38,694 bases of DNA, from the NCBI GenBank assembly GCA_049509915.1, contig JBEKZL010000030.1:1-38694 (forward strand). Reading direction: 5' to 3'. The stretch is from JBEKYD01 sp049509915. Its GTDB lineage: Bacteria > Acidobacteriota > Terriglobia > Bryobacterales > Bryobacteraceae. Below the pieces are notes generated by a model. It did not search any database and was not told the origin of the DNA. It saw only the letters and a program-made list of their open reading frames with translations. Both the position numbers and the translations under genes were made by a program. Below are positions 22,383 to 31,472 of this stretch, piece after piece (positions within the stretch are counted from its first letter, which is position 1; the number at the start of each line of letters is the position of its first letter).

Positions 22383-23774
22383 GTGGCGGACACGCCGCTG
22401 ATGAACTCCTGGCACAGTTTTTCGCCCAACGGCCGATGGATGGTCTTTTCCTCGAAGAGCCGTTCGCCCTACACGCAGATGTTTCTCACCCACCTGGACC
22501 AGGATGGCAACGACAGCCCGGCGGTTCTGGTTGAAAATGCTACCGCGGCAAACCGGGCGGTGAACATCCCGGAATTCGCGAACATACCGGCGGATGGTTT
22601 GTTGAAGATGGAAGTGCCGGCCGCGGAATTTTATTCGCTTTTCGACCGGGCGTCGGCGTTGGCGAACCAGGGCCGATACGCCGAGGCCATTCAGGAATGG
22701 GAAAAGGCTTTGAAAATCGACCCGGAAAATCCCAAGGCGCGGAACAACCTGAGCATCGCGTTGGTCAGGGCGGGGAAGTTCGCGGACGGGATTGCGTATT
22801 TGGAGAGGGCCGTCGAACTCAAGCCGGAATATGCGGAGGATCATTCGAACCTTGGCAAGGCGCTATCGGTGGCGGGAGGGCCCGACGAGGCAATGGCGCA
22901 GTGGCGGACGGCGGTAGAGCTTTATCCGGACTTTGCCGATGCCCATGCGTCTCTGGGTTTCGGCCTGGCTCGAAAAGGAAGAGTGGACGAGGCGATTGCG
23001 CAGTGGCGAAAGGCGGTAGAGATCAACCCCCAATTGGCCGACGTCCAGAGCAATCTGGGTGTCGCGCTATCCGAAAGAAGACAGTTCGACGAAGCCATCA
23101 CCCATTTCGAGAAGGCTCTGGAGGCGAAGCCCGGCGATATCGAGATTCGCAATAACCGGGGCGCTGCCTTGCTTCACCAGCGAAAAGTGGCCGAAGCGAT
23201 TGCCCATTTCGAAACGGTGTTGCGGGCCGACCCCACTCACGCTCATGCCCAGTTCAATCTTGGAGCGGCCCTGGTTCAACAAGGGAGTTTCGACCAGGCC
23301 ATCCGGCACTTTCAGGCGGCCTTGAAGGTCGATGCCGCATTCATCGACGCTTACTGGGCTATGGGTAATGCCTACGACCTGCGGGGAAGCCCGCTTGAAG
23401 CGCTTGCCAGTTGGGCCGGCGGGCTTCGCTTAGCCCCGGACTATTTGCCGCTGCTGAAACAAACCGCCTGGGTGATGGCAACATCCCCGGACCGGTCGGC
23501 CAGAAATGGCGGCGAGGCCGTCGTGCTTGCCGAGCGCGCCCGGCGGCTCACCGGGGGCCGCGAGCCGGAGATCCTCGACACGCTTGCCGCTGCCTATGCC
23601 GAGGCTGGCCGGTTCCCTGACGCGATCGAGACTGCTCACCGGGCGATCGCCCTGGCCGCCGGGCAGAAAAAACGGCCCCTGGCGGAAGCCCTTCAGCGCC
23701 GAGCGGAGCTTTACGAGGCGAAAATGCCCTTCCGCGACACGCCCGGCCCGGCCGCGCAGGCATTGCCGCGGTAG
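22383..23774 (+). CDS. TPR-repeat open frame, C-terminal part of the disrupted gene
   Basis: 463-residue frame from a GTG at 22383. It begins inside the last PD40 blade (TPLMNSWHSFSPNGRWMVFSSKSRSPYTQMFLTHL) and then has about eight 34-residue TPR units from ~residue 85 ('YAEAIQEWEKALKIDPENPKARNNLSIAL', 'DEAMAQWRTAVELYPDFADAHASLG' and so on to ~residue 400). There is no signal peptide, so even if translated it would stay in the cytoplasm, unlike its ancestor. The open frame has stayed intact while the upstream half decayed, so the decay is recent or this half is still used. Confidence 0.65.
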   Translation: MADTPLMNSWHSFSPNGRWMVFSSKSRSPYTQMFLTHLDQDGNDSPAVLVENATAANRAVNIPEFANIPADGLLKMEVPAAEFYSLFDRASALANQGRYAEAIQEWEKALKIDPENPKARNNLSIALVRAGKFADGIAYLERAVELKPEYAEDHSNLGKALSVAGGPDEAMAQWRTAVELYPDFADAHASLGFGLARKGRVDEAIAQWRKAVEINPQLADVQSNLGVALSERRQFDEAITHFEKALEAKPGDIEIRNNRGAALLHQRKVAEAIAHFETVLRADPTHAHAQFNLGAALVQQGSFDQAIRHFQAALKVDAAFIDAYWAMGNAYDLRGSPLEALASWAGGLRLAPDYLPLLKQTAWVMATSPDRSARNGGEAVVLAERARRLTGGREPEILDTLAAAYAEAGRFPDAIETAHRAIALAAGQKKRPLAEALQRRAELYEAKMPFRDTPGPAAQALPR

Positions 23775-23818
23775 ACTGGCGTCCCATTGAGGACGGCTCG
23801 CGGCTTACAATCTGAATC

Positions 23819-26101
23819 ATGCGGGGAGCGCCGGGAGGCTGGAATTCGCATTTGGCGATTGCGGCGGTCCTGGTGGTTGCCGGCGTTGAGGCGGAGCGGG
23901 CTCACCCGCAACCCGCGGCGCCGCCGGCCGGCGATTACGTCGATTCCGCCCTGTGCGCGCAATGCCACGCGGAGATTGCCGACCATTACCGGAAGACCGG
24001 CATGGGGCGATCCTTCTCCCATCTGTCCGGGAAGGCGCCGGCGGAACTCACCTCCGCGAAGCCCTTCTATCATCGGGCATCGGACACTTACTTCTCCATG
24101 ATCGCGAGCGGCGGCCGGTATTATCAGCGCCGCTGGCAGATCGGGTTCGATGGCAGGGAAACCAATCTGGAAGAGAAGCAGGTGGATTTCGTGGTGGGTT
24201 CGGGCAGTCATTCCCGCGCCTATTTGCACCTGACCAGCCGGGACACGCTCGAGGAACTGCCGCTCGCCTGGTACGCGGAAAAAGGCGGTTCCTGGGGGAT
24301 GAACCCGGGCTACGACCGGGCGGATTTTCCGGGGGCGACCCGCCTGGTGGCCTACCAGTGCATGTTCTGCCACAACGCCTATCCCAGGATTCCGGACGGG
24401 CATGCGGAGGAGGGCGCGGAGGCGCGGTATCTGCTGCCGCTGCCCGAGGGGATCGATTGTCAAAGGTGCCACGGTCCCGGACAGCGCCACATCGCGGCAG
24501 TCGGTAAGCCGGGGACCAGGCCCGAGGAGGTTCGCGGGACAATCGTCAATCCGAGCCGTCTCAGCCCGGATCGGGAAATCGAGGTTTGCCTGCAGTGCCA
24601 TTTGGAAACCACCAGCCTGCCGTTGCCGCATGCGATTCAGCGCCGGAACCGGGGGCCCTTTTCCTATCAGCCGGGGCAGGCATTGGGGGATTTCCAGTTG
24701 TCTTTCGACCGTGTGCCGGGAACCGGGGAGCGGGCGGAAGTGGCGCACGAAGGCTACCGGCTCCTCGAATCGCAGTGCTTCCGGAAGAGCCGGGGGAATC
24801 TGCGCTGCACCACCTGTCACGACCCGCACAACGCGCTGGCCGGTGAAACCGCCGCCGCTCACTACAATGGCGCCTGCCTCGGTTGCCACCAGGCGGCTGT
24901 CCGGCGGGTGGTCGCCGCCGGTTCGCATCCGCTGGATTCCGCCTGCGTGAGCTGTCACATGCCCCAGCGGAGAACCGACGAAGCGGTGCATATTGTCATG
25001 ACGGATCACGATATCCGGCGGCCGCCGCCGGCCATGGGCGATCCGCTGGCGGTGGAGGATGCGTCGCGTGAATCGCCCGTCGCCGCGTATCGTGGCGAGG
25101 TGGTTCCATTCTATCCGGCACGACTTCCGGCCACGGCGGAAAATGCCCTCGATATAGCCGTGGCGCAGCTTCGCGACGGGAGCAATCTGAAGGATGGCCT
25201 GCCGCGCCTGGAGGCTCTGATCGAGAAGTATCGGCCGCCGGCGGCCGGCTATTACGCGGACCTGGCGGACGGGTATGTCGCGGTGGAGGACGGCGCCCGG
25301 GCGGTACGCTATTTTGAGGAAGCCGTGCGGCGCGCACCCGGCTCGGTAGTTCTATGGGTGAGATTCGGAACGGCGCTGGTGAAGTTACAGCAGTGGGCGA
25401 GGGCCGAAACGGTCTTGCGGCGCGCGACCGCGAGTGCTGGCGATCCGTCGGCATGGGGTCTGCTGGGCCAGGCATTGTGGCGGCAAAACAAAATAGCGGA
25501 GGCCCGGCTGGCGTGGGAGACGGGACTGAAGCTCGATCCCGACCTGCCGGACCTGCACAATCGCCTTGGCTGGCTGCTCGCCGCCGGCGGCCAGTGGGTG
25601 GAGGCGGAAGCGGAGTTCCGCGCGGCGCTGGGAATCGAACCCGGCATTGCCGAGTGGCAGGCGAACCTGGCAAACCTGCTGGCGTCGCGAAATAAAACCG
25701 CCGAGGCCGCTTATTACTTCGAGCGCAGCATTCGGCTGAAGCCCGATTACGCCAGTTCCCGGCTCGGTTATGCCCGGCTGCTGGCCAACACCAATCGCAA
25801 ACCGGAGGCGGAAATTCAGGCAAAGGCCGCGGTTGAGGCCGACGTGGGGCTGGCCGATGCCCACGAATTGCGGGGGTATTTATTGGCGGCCAGAGGCGAA
25901 CTGGACGGCGCCGAGCGCGAACTGCGGGCGGCCGTACGGCTCGATCCCGGCTTCTGGCGCGCCCACTACGAGCTGGGGGCCGTCCTCGAGCGCAGAGGCG
26001 ACGCGGCCGCGGCCATAGAGCATCTGGAGATCGCGGCGCAAGGCACGGACGCGGAGGCGAAAGCGTCGGCGCGGCAGTTACTCGAAAGCGTGCGACACTA
26101 A
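23819..26101 (+). CDS. Seven-haem cytochrome c fused to TPR repeats
   Basis: 760 residues with an N-terminal signal segment (LAIAAVLVVAGVEA). CxxCH motifs begin at Cys46, 181, 214, 257, 330, 353 and 376 (CAQCH, CMFCH, CQRCH, CLQCH, CTTCH, CLGCH, CVSCH), which is seven c-type haems. The spacing and 'SCHMP' resemble cytochrome c554-type domains. From ~440 to the end there are about nine TPR units ('AVRYFEEAVRRAPGSVVLWVRFGTAL', 'AEARLAWETGLKLDPDLPDLHNRLGWLL'). The protein should sit in the periplasm, passing electrons while the TPR half binds a partner. It starts 44 bases after the disrupted PD40/TPR gene, which also had a CxxCH, so the two probably formed one unit. No clear ribosome-binding site. 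Confidence 0.88.
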   Translation: MRGAPGGWNSHLAIAAVLVVAGVEAERAHPQPAAPPAGDYVDSALCAQCHAEIADHYRKTGMGRSFSHLSGKAPAELTSAKPFYHRASDTYFSMIASGGRYYQRRWQIGFDGRETNLEEKQVDFVVGSGSHSRAYLHLTSRDTLEELPLAWYAEKGGSWGMNPGYDRADFPGATRLVAYQCMFCHNAYPRIPDGHAEEGAEARYLLPLPEGIDCQRCHGPGQRHIAAVGKPGTRPEEVRGTIVNPSRLSPDREIEVCLQCHLETTSLPLPHAIQRRNRGPFSYQPGQALGDFQLSFDRVPGTGERAEVAHEGYRLLESQCFRKSRGNLRCTTCHDPHNALAGETAAAHYNGACLGCHQAAVRRVVAAGSHPLDSACVSCHMPQRRTDEAVHIVMTDHDIRRPPPAMGDPLAVEDASRESPVAAYRGEVVPFYPARLPATAENALDIAVAQLRDGSNLKDGLPRLEALIEKYRPPAAGYYADLADGYVAVEDGARAVRYFEEAVRRAPGSVVLWVRFGTALVKLQQWARAETVLRRATASAGDPSAWGLLGQALWRQNKIAEARLAWETGLKLDPDLPDLHNRLGWLLAAGGQWVEAEAEFRAALGIEPGIAEWQANLANLLASRNKTAEAAYYFERSIRLKPDYASSRLGYARLLANTNRKPEAEIQAKAAVEADVGLADAHELRGYLLAARGELDGAERELRAAVRLDPGFWRAHYELGAVLERRGDAAAAIEHLEIAAQGTDAEAKASARQLLESVRH

Positions 26102-26434
26102 GTGGGAGCGGGCCGCGGGGCCGGCGCCGATTCCGCTCACCGGTGTTCAGCGCCCTTTTATTCTTTGACGCTTGACAACCATACGCCCTAAGTGCAAACT
26201 ATATTAGCTTTTTGTGTTTAGGGGCAGGGATGAACAGCCGGATTATTGACGCGGCTTCGGAGTCCGCGGGGTGGAGGGTCACGTCCGCATGTTCCACGCG
26301 AGAGTCAAAACGCTGGCGGGAATCACCCGTCGTCGCAAATGACCCAATCCGGACTCATATTGCCTCCGGCGCCCTAAGGGTCGCGACCAACCGCGTCCGG
26401 TACCTATTGCAGAAAACCAGCTTCAGGAGGCTCC
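26102..26434 (+). other. 333-base leader region before the Oar-like receptor
   Basis: No gene seen. It contains TTGACA (26172-26177) and TATATT (26200-26205), but their 22-base spacing is too long for a normal sigma-70 promoter. The first ~20 bases after the cytochrome stop are a GC-rich run (GGGAGCGGGCCGCGGGGCCGG). If transcription begins near 26212 the receptor mRNA has a leader of about 220 bases, long enough to hold a control structure; I could not fold one with confidence. Confidence 0.35.
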
Positions 26435-29400
26435 ATGCGAGTGTTTCGAACGAGTTTGCTCTTGTTGGTAGCTTGTCTGACAACGGCCGTTGTCGCCTAT
26501 TGCCAGATCAGCACGGGGACGATTACCGGGACTTTAACCGATCCTAGCGGCGCCGCGGTCCCCAATGTCCAGGTGACCGTAGTTCAAACCGAGACCAATT
26601 TCGAAACCAAAGTAAGTAGTAATCCGGACGGCGTTTATCGAGTGCCGGCGCTGATCCCCGGCACCTACCGGCTGACCTTCGAGGCCGCCGGCTTCAAACG
26701 CCTGGTCCAGAGCGGCATCACCCTGCAGGTGGGCGACGTCTTACCGGTGAACGTGCGGCTCGAGTTGGGTCAACTGAGCGAGTCGGTGCAGGTTTCGGCG
26801 CTGAGCACGCTGCTCGAAACCGAGACGTCTTCCACCGGTACGGTGACCGAGGGCGACACACTGTACACGGTGCCGCTATATCAGCGCTACGTCCTGAACT
26901 CGCTCGACCTGGTGCCGGGAATGACCATGAACGGTTACGCTTATGGCGGGTCGTTGGGCGGGTTCAACGTGGCCGGCCAACGCTCCACCGGAACGGCCGT
27001 GTTCTCGGATGGCATGCTCGGCAACGACCCCTTGGCCAGCACCGGGAACGACATCAAGCCGGTGGAGAATTCCGTGGAGGAAGTCAAAGTCCTGACCGGG
27101 ACCCTGCCTGCCGAGTTCGGCCATTCCACGGGCGGAATCGTGACCGTGGTCAACAAAAGCGGCACTAACGGCTTTCACGGAATGGTGTCCGATTATGGCC
27201 GGACACGAAGCATGACTGAACGGCAATTTTTCAACGAGTACAAGACCTCGCAGTCGCAGCCGGGGGCGCCCAACGGCGTGCCCGCGTGGTTCATGCAGCC
27301 GGACGGATCCGGCGGCGGCCCCGTGGTTATCCCCCACGTCTACAACGGCCGTAACAAGACGTTCTGGTATGTCGGCTATCAGAAACTGATCGAAAAAAAG
27401 GCCGCAGCCTATACCAGTCAGACGCCCACTCCGGCGGAACTAGGCGGCAATTTTACCTTCGGGGGACTCGGCTCTCAGCTTTACGATCCTCTCACCACCA
27501 CCCAGCTGGCTAACGGTACCTGGACCCGCAGCCCCCTCCCCGGCAATATCGTCCCCGCGAGCCGGTTCGATCCGGTGGCGGCCAAAATCATCTCCCTGAA
27601 CCCCTGGGTTCCTCCTAACCAACCCGGATCGCTCAGCAGCACCGGGCCTGTGAGTAATTACACCTACGAGGCAAAATCGCGAACCTTCTACGAAGATTAC
27701 TCCGGGCGCATCGACGAGCAGATCAACCCAAGCTTCAAGCTGTTTGGCAGCTATACTTACAACCATGAAAGCGGTCACGGGCGGCCTACAAGCATCGATT
27801 TGCCGGTTTTCGACGGCGCTAACGGAACCCTGACTCCATTCACCGAGCAGAGCTACTCCATCGGCGCGTCGTACATTATCGGCCCTACGGCCTTCAACGA
27901 TTTCCGTGTTGGGTATTATAGGGCGCGGAACGACACTTTCGTTCCGTCTTACAACGAGAATTGGCCTTCCCAGCTTGGCATTCCGAATGACAGTCCCCTA
28001 TTGATGCCGTCGTTCAGTTCTACCATGGCCTCGGGTTATACCAGCGCTCCCGCTCTCAACACCATGTACGGCCTCACCGTTCCGGGTCCCTCCCGCGATA
28101 TTCGCGAGACGTTGTCGCTGCGCGACGACTTCAGCAAGATGGTCGGAACGCACTCTTTCAAAATGGGATACGAGGTGCTCGATTTCCGGGCCAATTACTG
28201 GCAGTTGGGCCAACCGAGCGGCATCTTCCAGTTCAACAACATGACGGCCGGGCTGCAGGCGAGCGGTGCGCCCGCGACCGCCACCCCTGGCAATCTCCTG
28301 GCCGCTTTCGAGCTGGGATCGGTGGCACAAGCCAACTTCACCACCTACACCACCACTTGGCTGCCGCGGGACGCCATCAACAGTCTCTATGTCCAGGACG
28401 ACTGGAAAGCTTCGAAAAACCTGACTTTAAATCTCGGCCTGCGCTGGTCGACTGAGAGCCCGTATCACACGGCACACGGTCTGGAGAGCAACTTCAGCCC
28501 CACCACCGTGGATCCTCTGACCGGAATGATGGGCGCCATCGTACACCCCACCGGCGACCTGAACACACGCAGCCTCCGGGATTTCCAGCCGCGCATTGGC
28601 CTGGCATATCATCCGTTCAATAAGTTGGTTTTGCGCGGAGGTTTCGGAATCAACAGCATCGATATCCGCTTCCCCAACGCGCTGCAACAGTTCGACGAGT
28701 ACCAGGCCCAGGTGGCGCAGGCGCGCGCGCCTGGCGATCCGCGGCCGCTGTTCCAACTCAGCCAGGGCCCGGCGCCGGTCCAGTATAATATTTTGTCCGA
28801 TGATGCCTCCACTTACATCGGCACGAACTACAGCTCACGGACCGCCTATTGGATGGTCGGCAACCTGCACCCCGGTTACGTCATGAACTGGAACGGCACG
28901 GCGGAGTACCAGGTCAGCCCCAATAACCTGTTCAAGCTGATGTACCAGGGATCGGCCGGCATACACCTGATCGAGAGCTGGAATATCAACGTGTTCCCGA
29001 CCAGTTTCGGAGCCGGCAATCCCACCCTGCAGTCTGCCGCTCTGGCCGCGACCCAGAACTACCTGCCGTATCCGCAGTTCGGCACCGTCACCCAAATGGC
29101 CAATACGGGGCACTCCACCTACCACGCGGGCACGGTCCAATTCCAGAAACGTTACTCCCAAGGGCTGGTGCTGGACACGTTTTACACCATGTCCAAGGCG
29201 ATCGACGATTGCGACTCGGATTATGGCTCGTGCACTGGTGTGGCGCCCACTACCGACCGCGAGCTGAACAAGGGCCGCGCCGGGTACGACCGGCACCAGG
29301 TCTTCGTCACCAGCGCCACTTACAATCTTCCCATCGGCAAAGGCCGCCACTTCCTGAATCACAGCCGCGTTCTGGACTTTCTCATCGGCGGCTACAACAT

Positions 29401-29902
29401 TGCCTGGGTCCAGACCTTCATGACCGGCAATCCCATGAGTTTCAGCTTCACCGACAACCCCAACAACGAGTTTCCCACCAGCATCGGCAACTGGGTGCCC
29501 AACCTGGCTTGCAGCGACATTACTATGAAGGAGTTCGGGCTGGGTAAGGCCATCGGTGGCAACCGTTTCAATCAGTCGCTGGAAAACCCGCTGCTCAAGG
29601 TCAGCTGTTTCACCGCTCCGGCGGCGTTCACTCCCGGAAATGCGGGACGAAATATCGTGACCGGGCCGGGGATCATTTACTCGCAGGCTTCCGCTTCCAA
29701 GAATTTCAAATTTAAGGAGCGCTGGAATCTGCAGTTCCGCTTCGACATGCAGAACCCGTTCCACAATTACGGCTTCGCCAACCCGAGCACGCAGGTGGAC
29801 TTCCTGAACCCGCAGTTATTCGGCAAGATCACCGGCGATCAGACCACGGCTTCTTTCGCCGGCGAGCCGCTGATGAACTTCGTGCTCAAGCTAAGCTGGT
29901 AG
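26435..29902 (+). CDS. Oar-like TonB-dependent outer-membrane receptor with carboxypeptidase-regulatory domain
   Basis: 1155 residues with a signal peptide (MRVFRTSLLLLVACLTTAVVAYCQ). Residues ~28-105 are the carboxypeptidase-regulatory-like fold ('GTITGTLTDPSGAAVPNVQVTVVQTET', 'DGVYRVPALIPGTYRLTFEAAGFKR'). The plug follows (~115-245: 'VPLYQRYVLNSLDLVPGM', 'VEEVKVLTGTLPAEFGHSTGGIVTVVNKSGTNGFHG'). The rest is β-barrel, ending in Trp (FVLKLSW) as outer-membrane barrels do. This huge class is the acidobacterial counterpart of SusC/Oar and probably takes up oligosaccharides or plant-derived matter. No classical TonB box is seen. CAGGAGG lies 5 bases before the ATG. The UxuA-like gene follows on the same strand. 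Confidence 0.92.
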   Translation: MRVFRTSLLLLVACLTTAVVAYCQISTGTITGTLTDPSGAAVPNVQVTVVQTETNFETKVSSNPDGVYRVPALIPGTYRLTFEAAGFKRLVQSGITLQVGDVLPVNVRLELGQLSESVQVSALSTLLETETSSTGTVTEGDTLYTVPLYQRYVLNSLDLVPGMTMNGYAYGGSLGGFNVAGQRSTGTAVFSDGMLGNDPLASTGNDIKPVENSVEEVKVLTGTLPAEFGHSTGGIVTVVNKSGTNGFHGMVSDYGRTRSMTERQFFNEYKTSQSQPGAPNGVPAWFMQPDGSGGGPVVIPHVYNGRNKTFWYVGYQKLIEKKAAAYTSQTPTPAELGGNFTFGGLGSQLYDPLTTTQLANGTWTRSPLPGNIVPASRFDPVAAKIISLNPWVPPNQPGSLSSTGPVSNYTYEAKSRTFYEDYSGRIDEQINPSFKLFGSYTYNHESGHGRPTSIDLPVFDGANGTLTPFTEQSYSIGASYIIGPTAFNDFRVGYYRARNDTFVPSYNENWPSQLGIPNDSPLLMPSFSSTMASGYTSAPALNTMYGLTVPGPSRDIRETLSLRDDFSKMVGTHSFKMGYEVLDFRANYWQLGQPSGIFQFNNMTAGLQASGAPATATPGNLLAAFELGSVAQANFTTYTTTWLPRDAINSLYVQDDWKASKNLTLNLGLRWSTESPYHTAHGLESNFSPTTVDPLTGMMGAIVHPTGDLNTRSLRDFQPRIGLAYHPFNKLVLRGGFGINSIDIRFPNALQQFDEYQAQVAQARAPGDPRPLFQLSQGPAPVQYNILSDDASTYIGTNYSSRTAYWMVGNLHPGYVMNWNGTAEYQVSPNNLFKLMYQGSAGIHLIESWNINVFPTSFGAGNPTLQSAALAATQNYLPYPQFGTVTQMANTGHSTYHAGTVQFQKRYSQGLVLDTFYTMSKAIDDCDSDYGSCTGVAPTTDRELNKGRAGYDRHQVFVTSATYNLPIGKGRHFLNHSRVLDFLIGGYNIAWVQTFMTGNPMSFSFTDNPNNEFPTSIGNWVPNLACSDITMKEFGLGKAIGGNRFNQSLENPLLKVSCFTAPAAFTPGNAGRNIVTGPGIIYSQASASKNFKFKERWNLQFRFDMQNPFHNYGFANPSTQVDFLNPQLFGKITGDQTTASFAGEPLMNFVLKLSW

Positions 29903-29992
29903 ACTGGAAGACCGCCGGGGTCGAGCGTCCGTAGCCCGGCCAAGCCCGCTCCACCCCGCCGCAGCGCACTTCGTTATGATGGGGAAGATATC

Positions 29993-31363
29993 ATGGAATT
30001 TTCACGAAGAAGAATGATGCAAGGGGTAGGGGGCGCGGCCATCGCGCAGTCTCTCCCAAGCGGGGCCGCCGCGCCGGCGCCGCGAAAGTGGCCGATTGAG
30101 GAAGGTCCCGACACGCCAAAACTTTCCTTATCGCCCGGTGACGGCGGCGGCCCTTTGCCTGCCGGCCTGCAACCACCCGCCGCGACGCCGGTCCCGGCTG
30201 GCCGCGGCGCGGGTGGCTTCGGCGGCTTTCTGACTCCCGCCGCGGCGCCGCCCCCGCCCGCGGAAACCGAATCCGGAGGGCGCGGCGGCTTTGTCCGCAA
30301 TCTCCCGGCCGCCTATCGGCGCCTCCGGCAGATCGGTGTCACTCATGTCATCGGCGTACCGGTGGGAAACTGGACGGAAGAGAGTATTCGGGGCGCGGTC
30401 CAGACCGCCAAGGACGCCGGCCTGGTGGCTTATAACTCGATGATCAACCTCCCGGCCAGTGTCATTTATGGCAGAGACAGCCGCGCCAAGGACATGGAGC
30501 CGTTCATCGCCTCCATTGAGGCTGCCGGCAAGGCCGGTCTGCCCGTGGTGGAGTACAACTTCTACGCGCATCGCGCCATCGAGGGCTATTACGAGACAGT
30601 CGGCAGGGCCGGGGCGGGCTACACGGGCTTCGACTACGAGCTGGAGTTACTGATCGATGAGAACGGCCGCGTGGTGCAGCCCATCTACCGCGACGCCGGC
30701 GGCCAGATCACTCCCGAGACTTTGGCGGCCTTCCCCAACGCCAGGAAAGTGAAGTTCAAGGACCTGCCGCCGCTGGCCGATGAAGGCGCCCATAACCTGC
30801 AGGAAATGTGGGCTAACATCACTTACTTTCTGAAGGCTGTGATTCCGGTGGCCGAGAAGGCGGGAGTGCGCATGGCGCTCCATCCCAACGATCCCCCGGC
30901 GCCCATCAGCCGCGGGTCCCAGCAGATCATGGGAACCGTGGCGGGCTGGAAGCACCTTATCGAAATCGTCAACAGCCCCGCCAACGGCATCACCTTCGAT
31001 TGCGGCGTCACTCGTGAGATGGGTGAGGACCCGGTACAGGTGGCCGATTACTTCGCCAGCCGCAAACGCATCAACCATTGCCACTACCGCAACGTGCTGG
31101 TAGTCAAGCCCTATGAGAAATACCAGGAAGTGTTCATCGACGCCGGCATGGCCGACATGTTCGGCGTGATGAAGGCTCTGGTGCGGAATAAGTACACCGG
31201 GACGATTTACCCCGAGCACCCCCGTGCGCTCGACACGGACCGGGACCGCATCGCGCCCGGCGGCCGCATCGGCGGCTATCCCGGCGGCGGGGGCCCCACC
31301 GGGATTACCTACAGCGTGGCTTATGCCCGGGCCATGATGCAGGCGGCTCTGGAATCGGTATAA
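29993..31363 (+). CDS. Exported mannonate-dehydratase (UxuA)-like TIM-barrel protein
   Basis: 456 residues. The N-terminus MEFSRRRMMQGVGGAAIAQ is a twin-arginine-type signal. A Pro/Gly/Ala-rich low-complexity linker follows (~40-95: 'LPAGLQPPAATPVPAGRGAGGFGGF'). The barrel (~100-456) carries UxuA-type metal and substrate motifs: 'VRMALHPNDPPAPISRG', 'FDCGVTREMGEDP' and 'RINHCHYRNVLV', plus 'GTIYPEHPRALDTDRDR'. UxuA dehydrates D-mannonate in the cytoplasm; an exported version is unusual. True substrate unknown, perhaps a uronate or aldonate derivative delivered through the receptor upstream. GGGGAAG precedes the ATG. Confidence 0.8.
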   Translation: MEFSRRRMMQGVGGAAIAQSLPSGAAAPAPRKWPIEEGPDTPKLSLSPGDGGGPLPAGLQPPAATPVPAGRGAGGFGGFLTPAAAPPPPAETESGGRGGFVRNLPAAYRRLRQIGVTHVIGVPVGNWTEESIRGAVQTAKDAGLVAYNSMINLPASVIYGRDSRAKDMEPFIASIEAAGKAGLPVVEYNFYAHRAIEGYYETVGRAGAGYTGFDYELELLIDENGRVVQPIYRDAGGQITPETLAAFPNARKVKFKDLPPLADEGAHNLQEMWANITYFLKAVIPVAEKAGVRMALHPNDPPAPISRGSQQIMGTVAGWKHLIEIVNSPANGITFDCGVTREMGEDPVQVADYFASRKRINHCHYRNVLVVKPYEKYQEVFIDAGMADMFGVMKALVRNKYTGTIYPEHPRALDTDRDRIAPGGRIGGYPGGGGPTGITYSVAYARAMMQAALESV

Positions 31364-31373
31364 GGCGCTGCTT

Positions 31374-31425
31374 AGTGGGGCGGGTTGGCAACCCGAGGAC
31401 CGCTCCGGCCGGGCCCCGCCCCGCT
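31374..31425. repeat. GC-rich palindromic element after the UxuA-like gene
   Basis: AGTGGGGCGGG (31374-31384) pairs with CCCGCCCCGCT (31415-31425) with one mismatch around a 30-base loop. The loop side holds a second small hairpin, GGTTG-G-CAACC (31383-31393). The opening GTGGGG resembles the elements at 7672 and 9416. It begins 10 bases after the stop codon, so it may also end transcription. Confidence 0.55.
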
Positions 31426-31472
31426 GTTCCTTGCTGAGGCCGAACCACGCCCCGACCCGGGTTCCATAGGTC

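Larger units (their letters stand above)
21181..23774 (+). pseudogene. CxxCH-PD40-TPR protein gene with at least six lesions
   Basis: Read across frames, the sequence gives one familiar acidobacterial protein: 'VWRIEVQF' | 'DGSPAIGAESRGEP'...'CTNCHSF' (haem motif)...'SQVSPDG' | 'YAVTTLNEELY'...'LQVFY' | 'GILAWYSRASGEM'...'DDPRYVQTDS' | 'SPDGKYVIFVRAEARNPY'...'VFVKCR' | 'NGQLMRPDSQLYIVPASGG' | 'TPLMNSWHSFSPNGRWMVFSSKSRSPYTQ', then TPR repeats. Bars mark lesions: a TAG at 21238, single-base losses near 21889, 21966 and 22060, a 16-base tandem duplication at 22302, and a deletion with frameshift near 22387. The N-terminus (signal and first ~100 residues) is missing. The product would have been a periplasmic cytochrome/β-propeller/TPR protein, a partner of the intact gene that follows. 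Confidence 0.75.

Noticed and set aside
26172..26205. TTGACA...TATATT as promoter of the Oar-like receptor
   Set aside because: The 22-base spacing is too long for a standard promoter; kept only as a note in the leader description.
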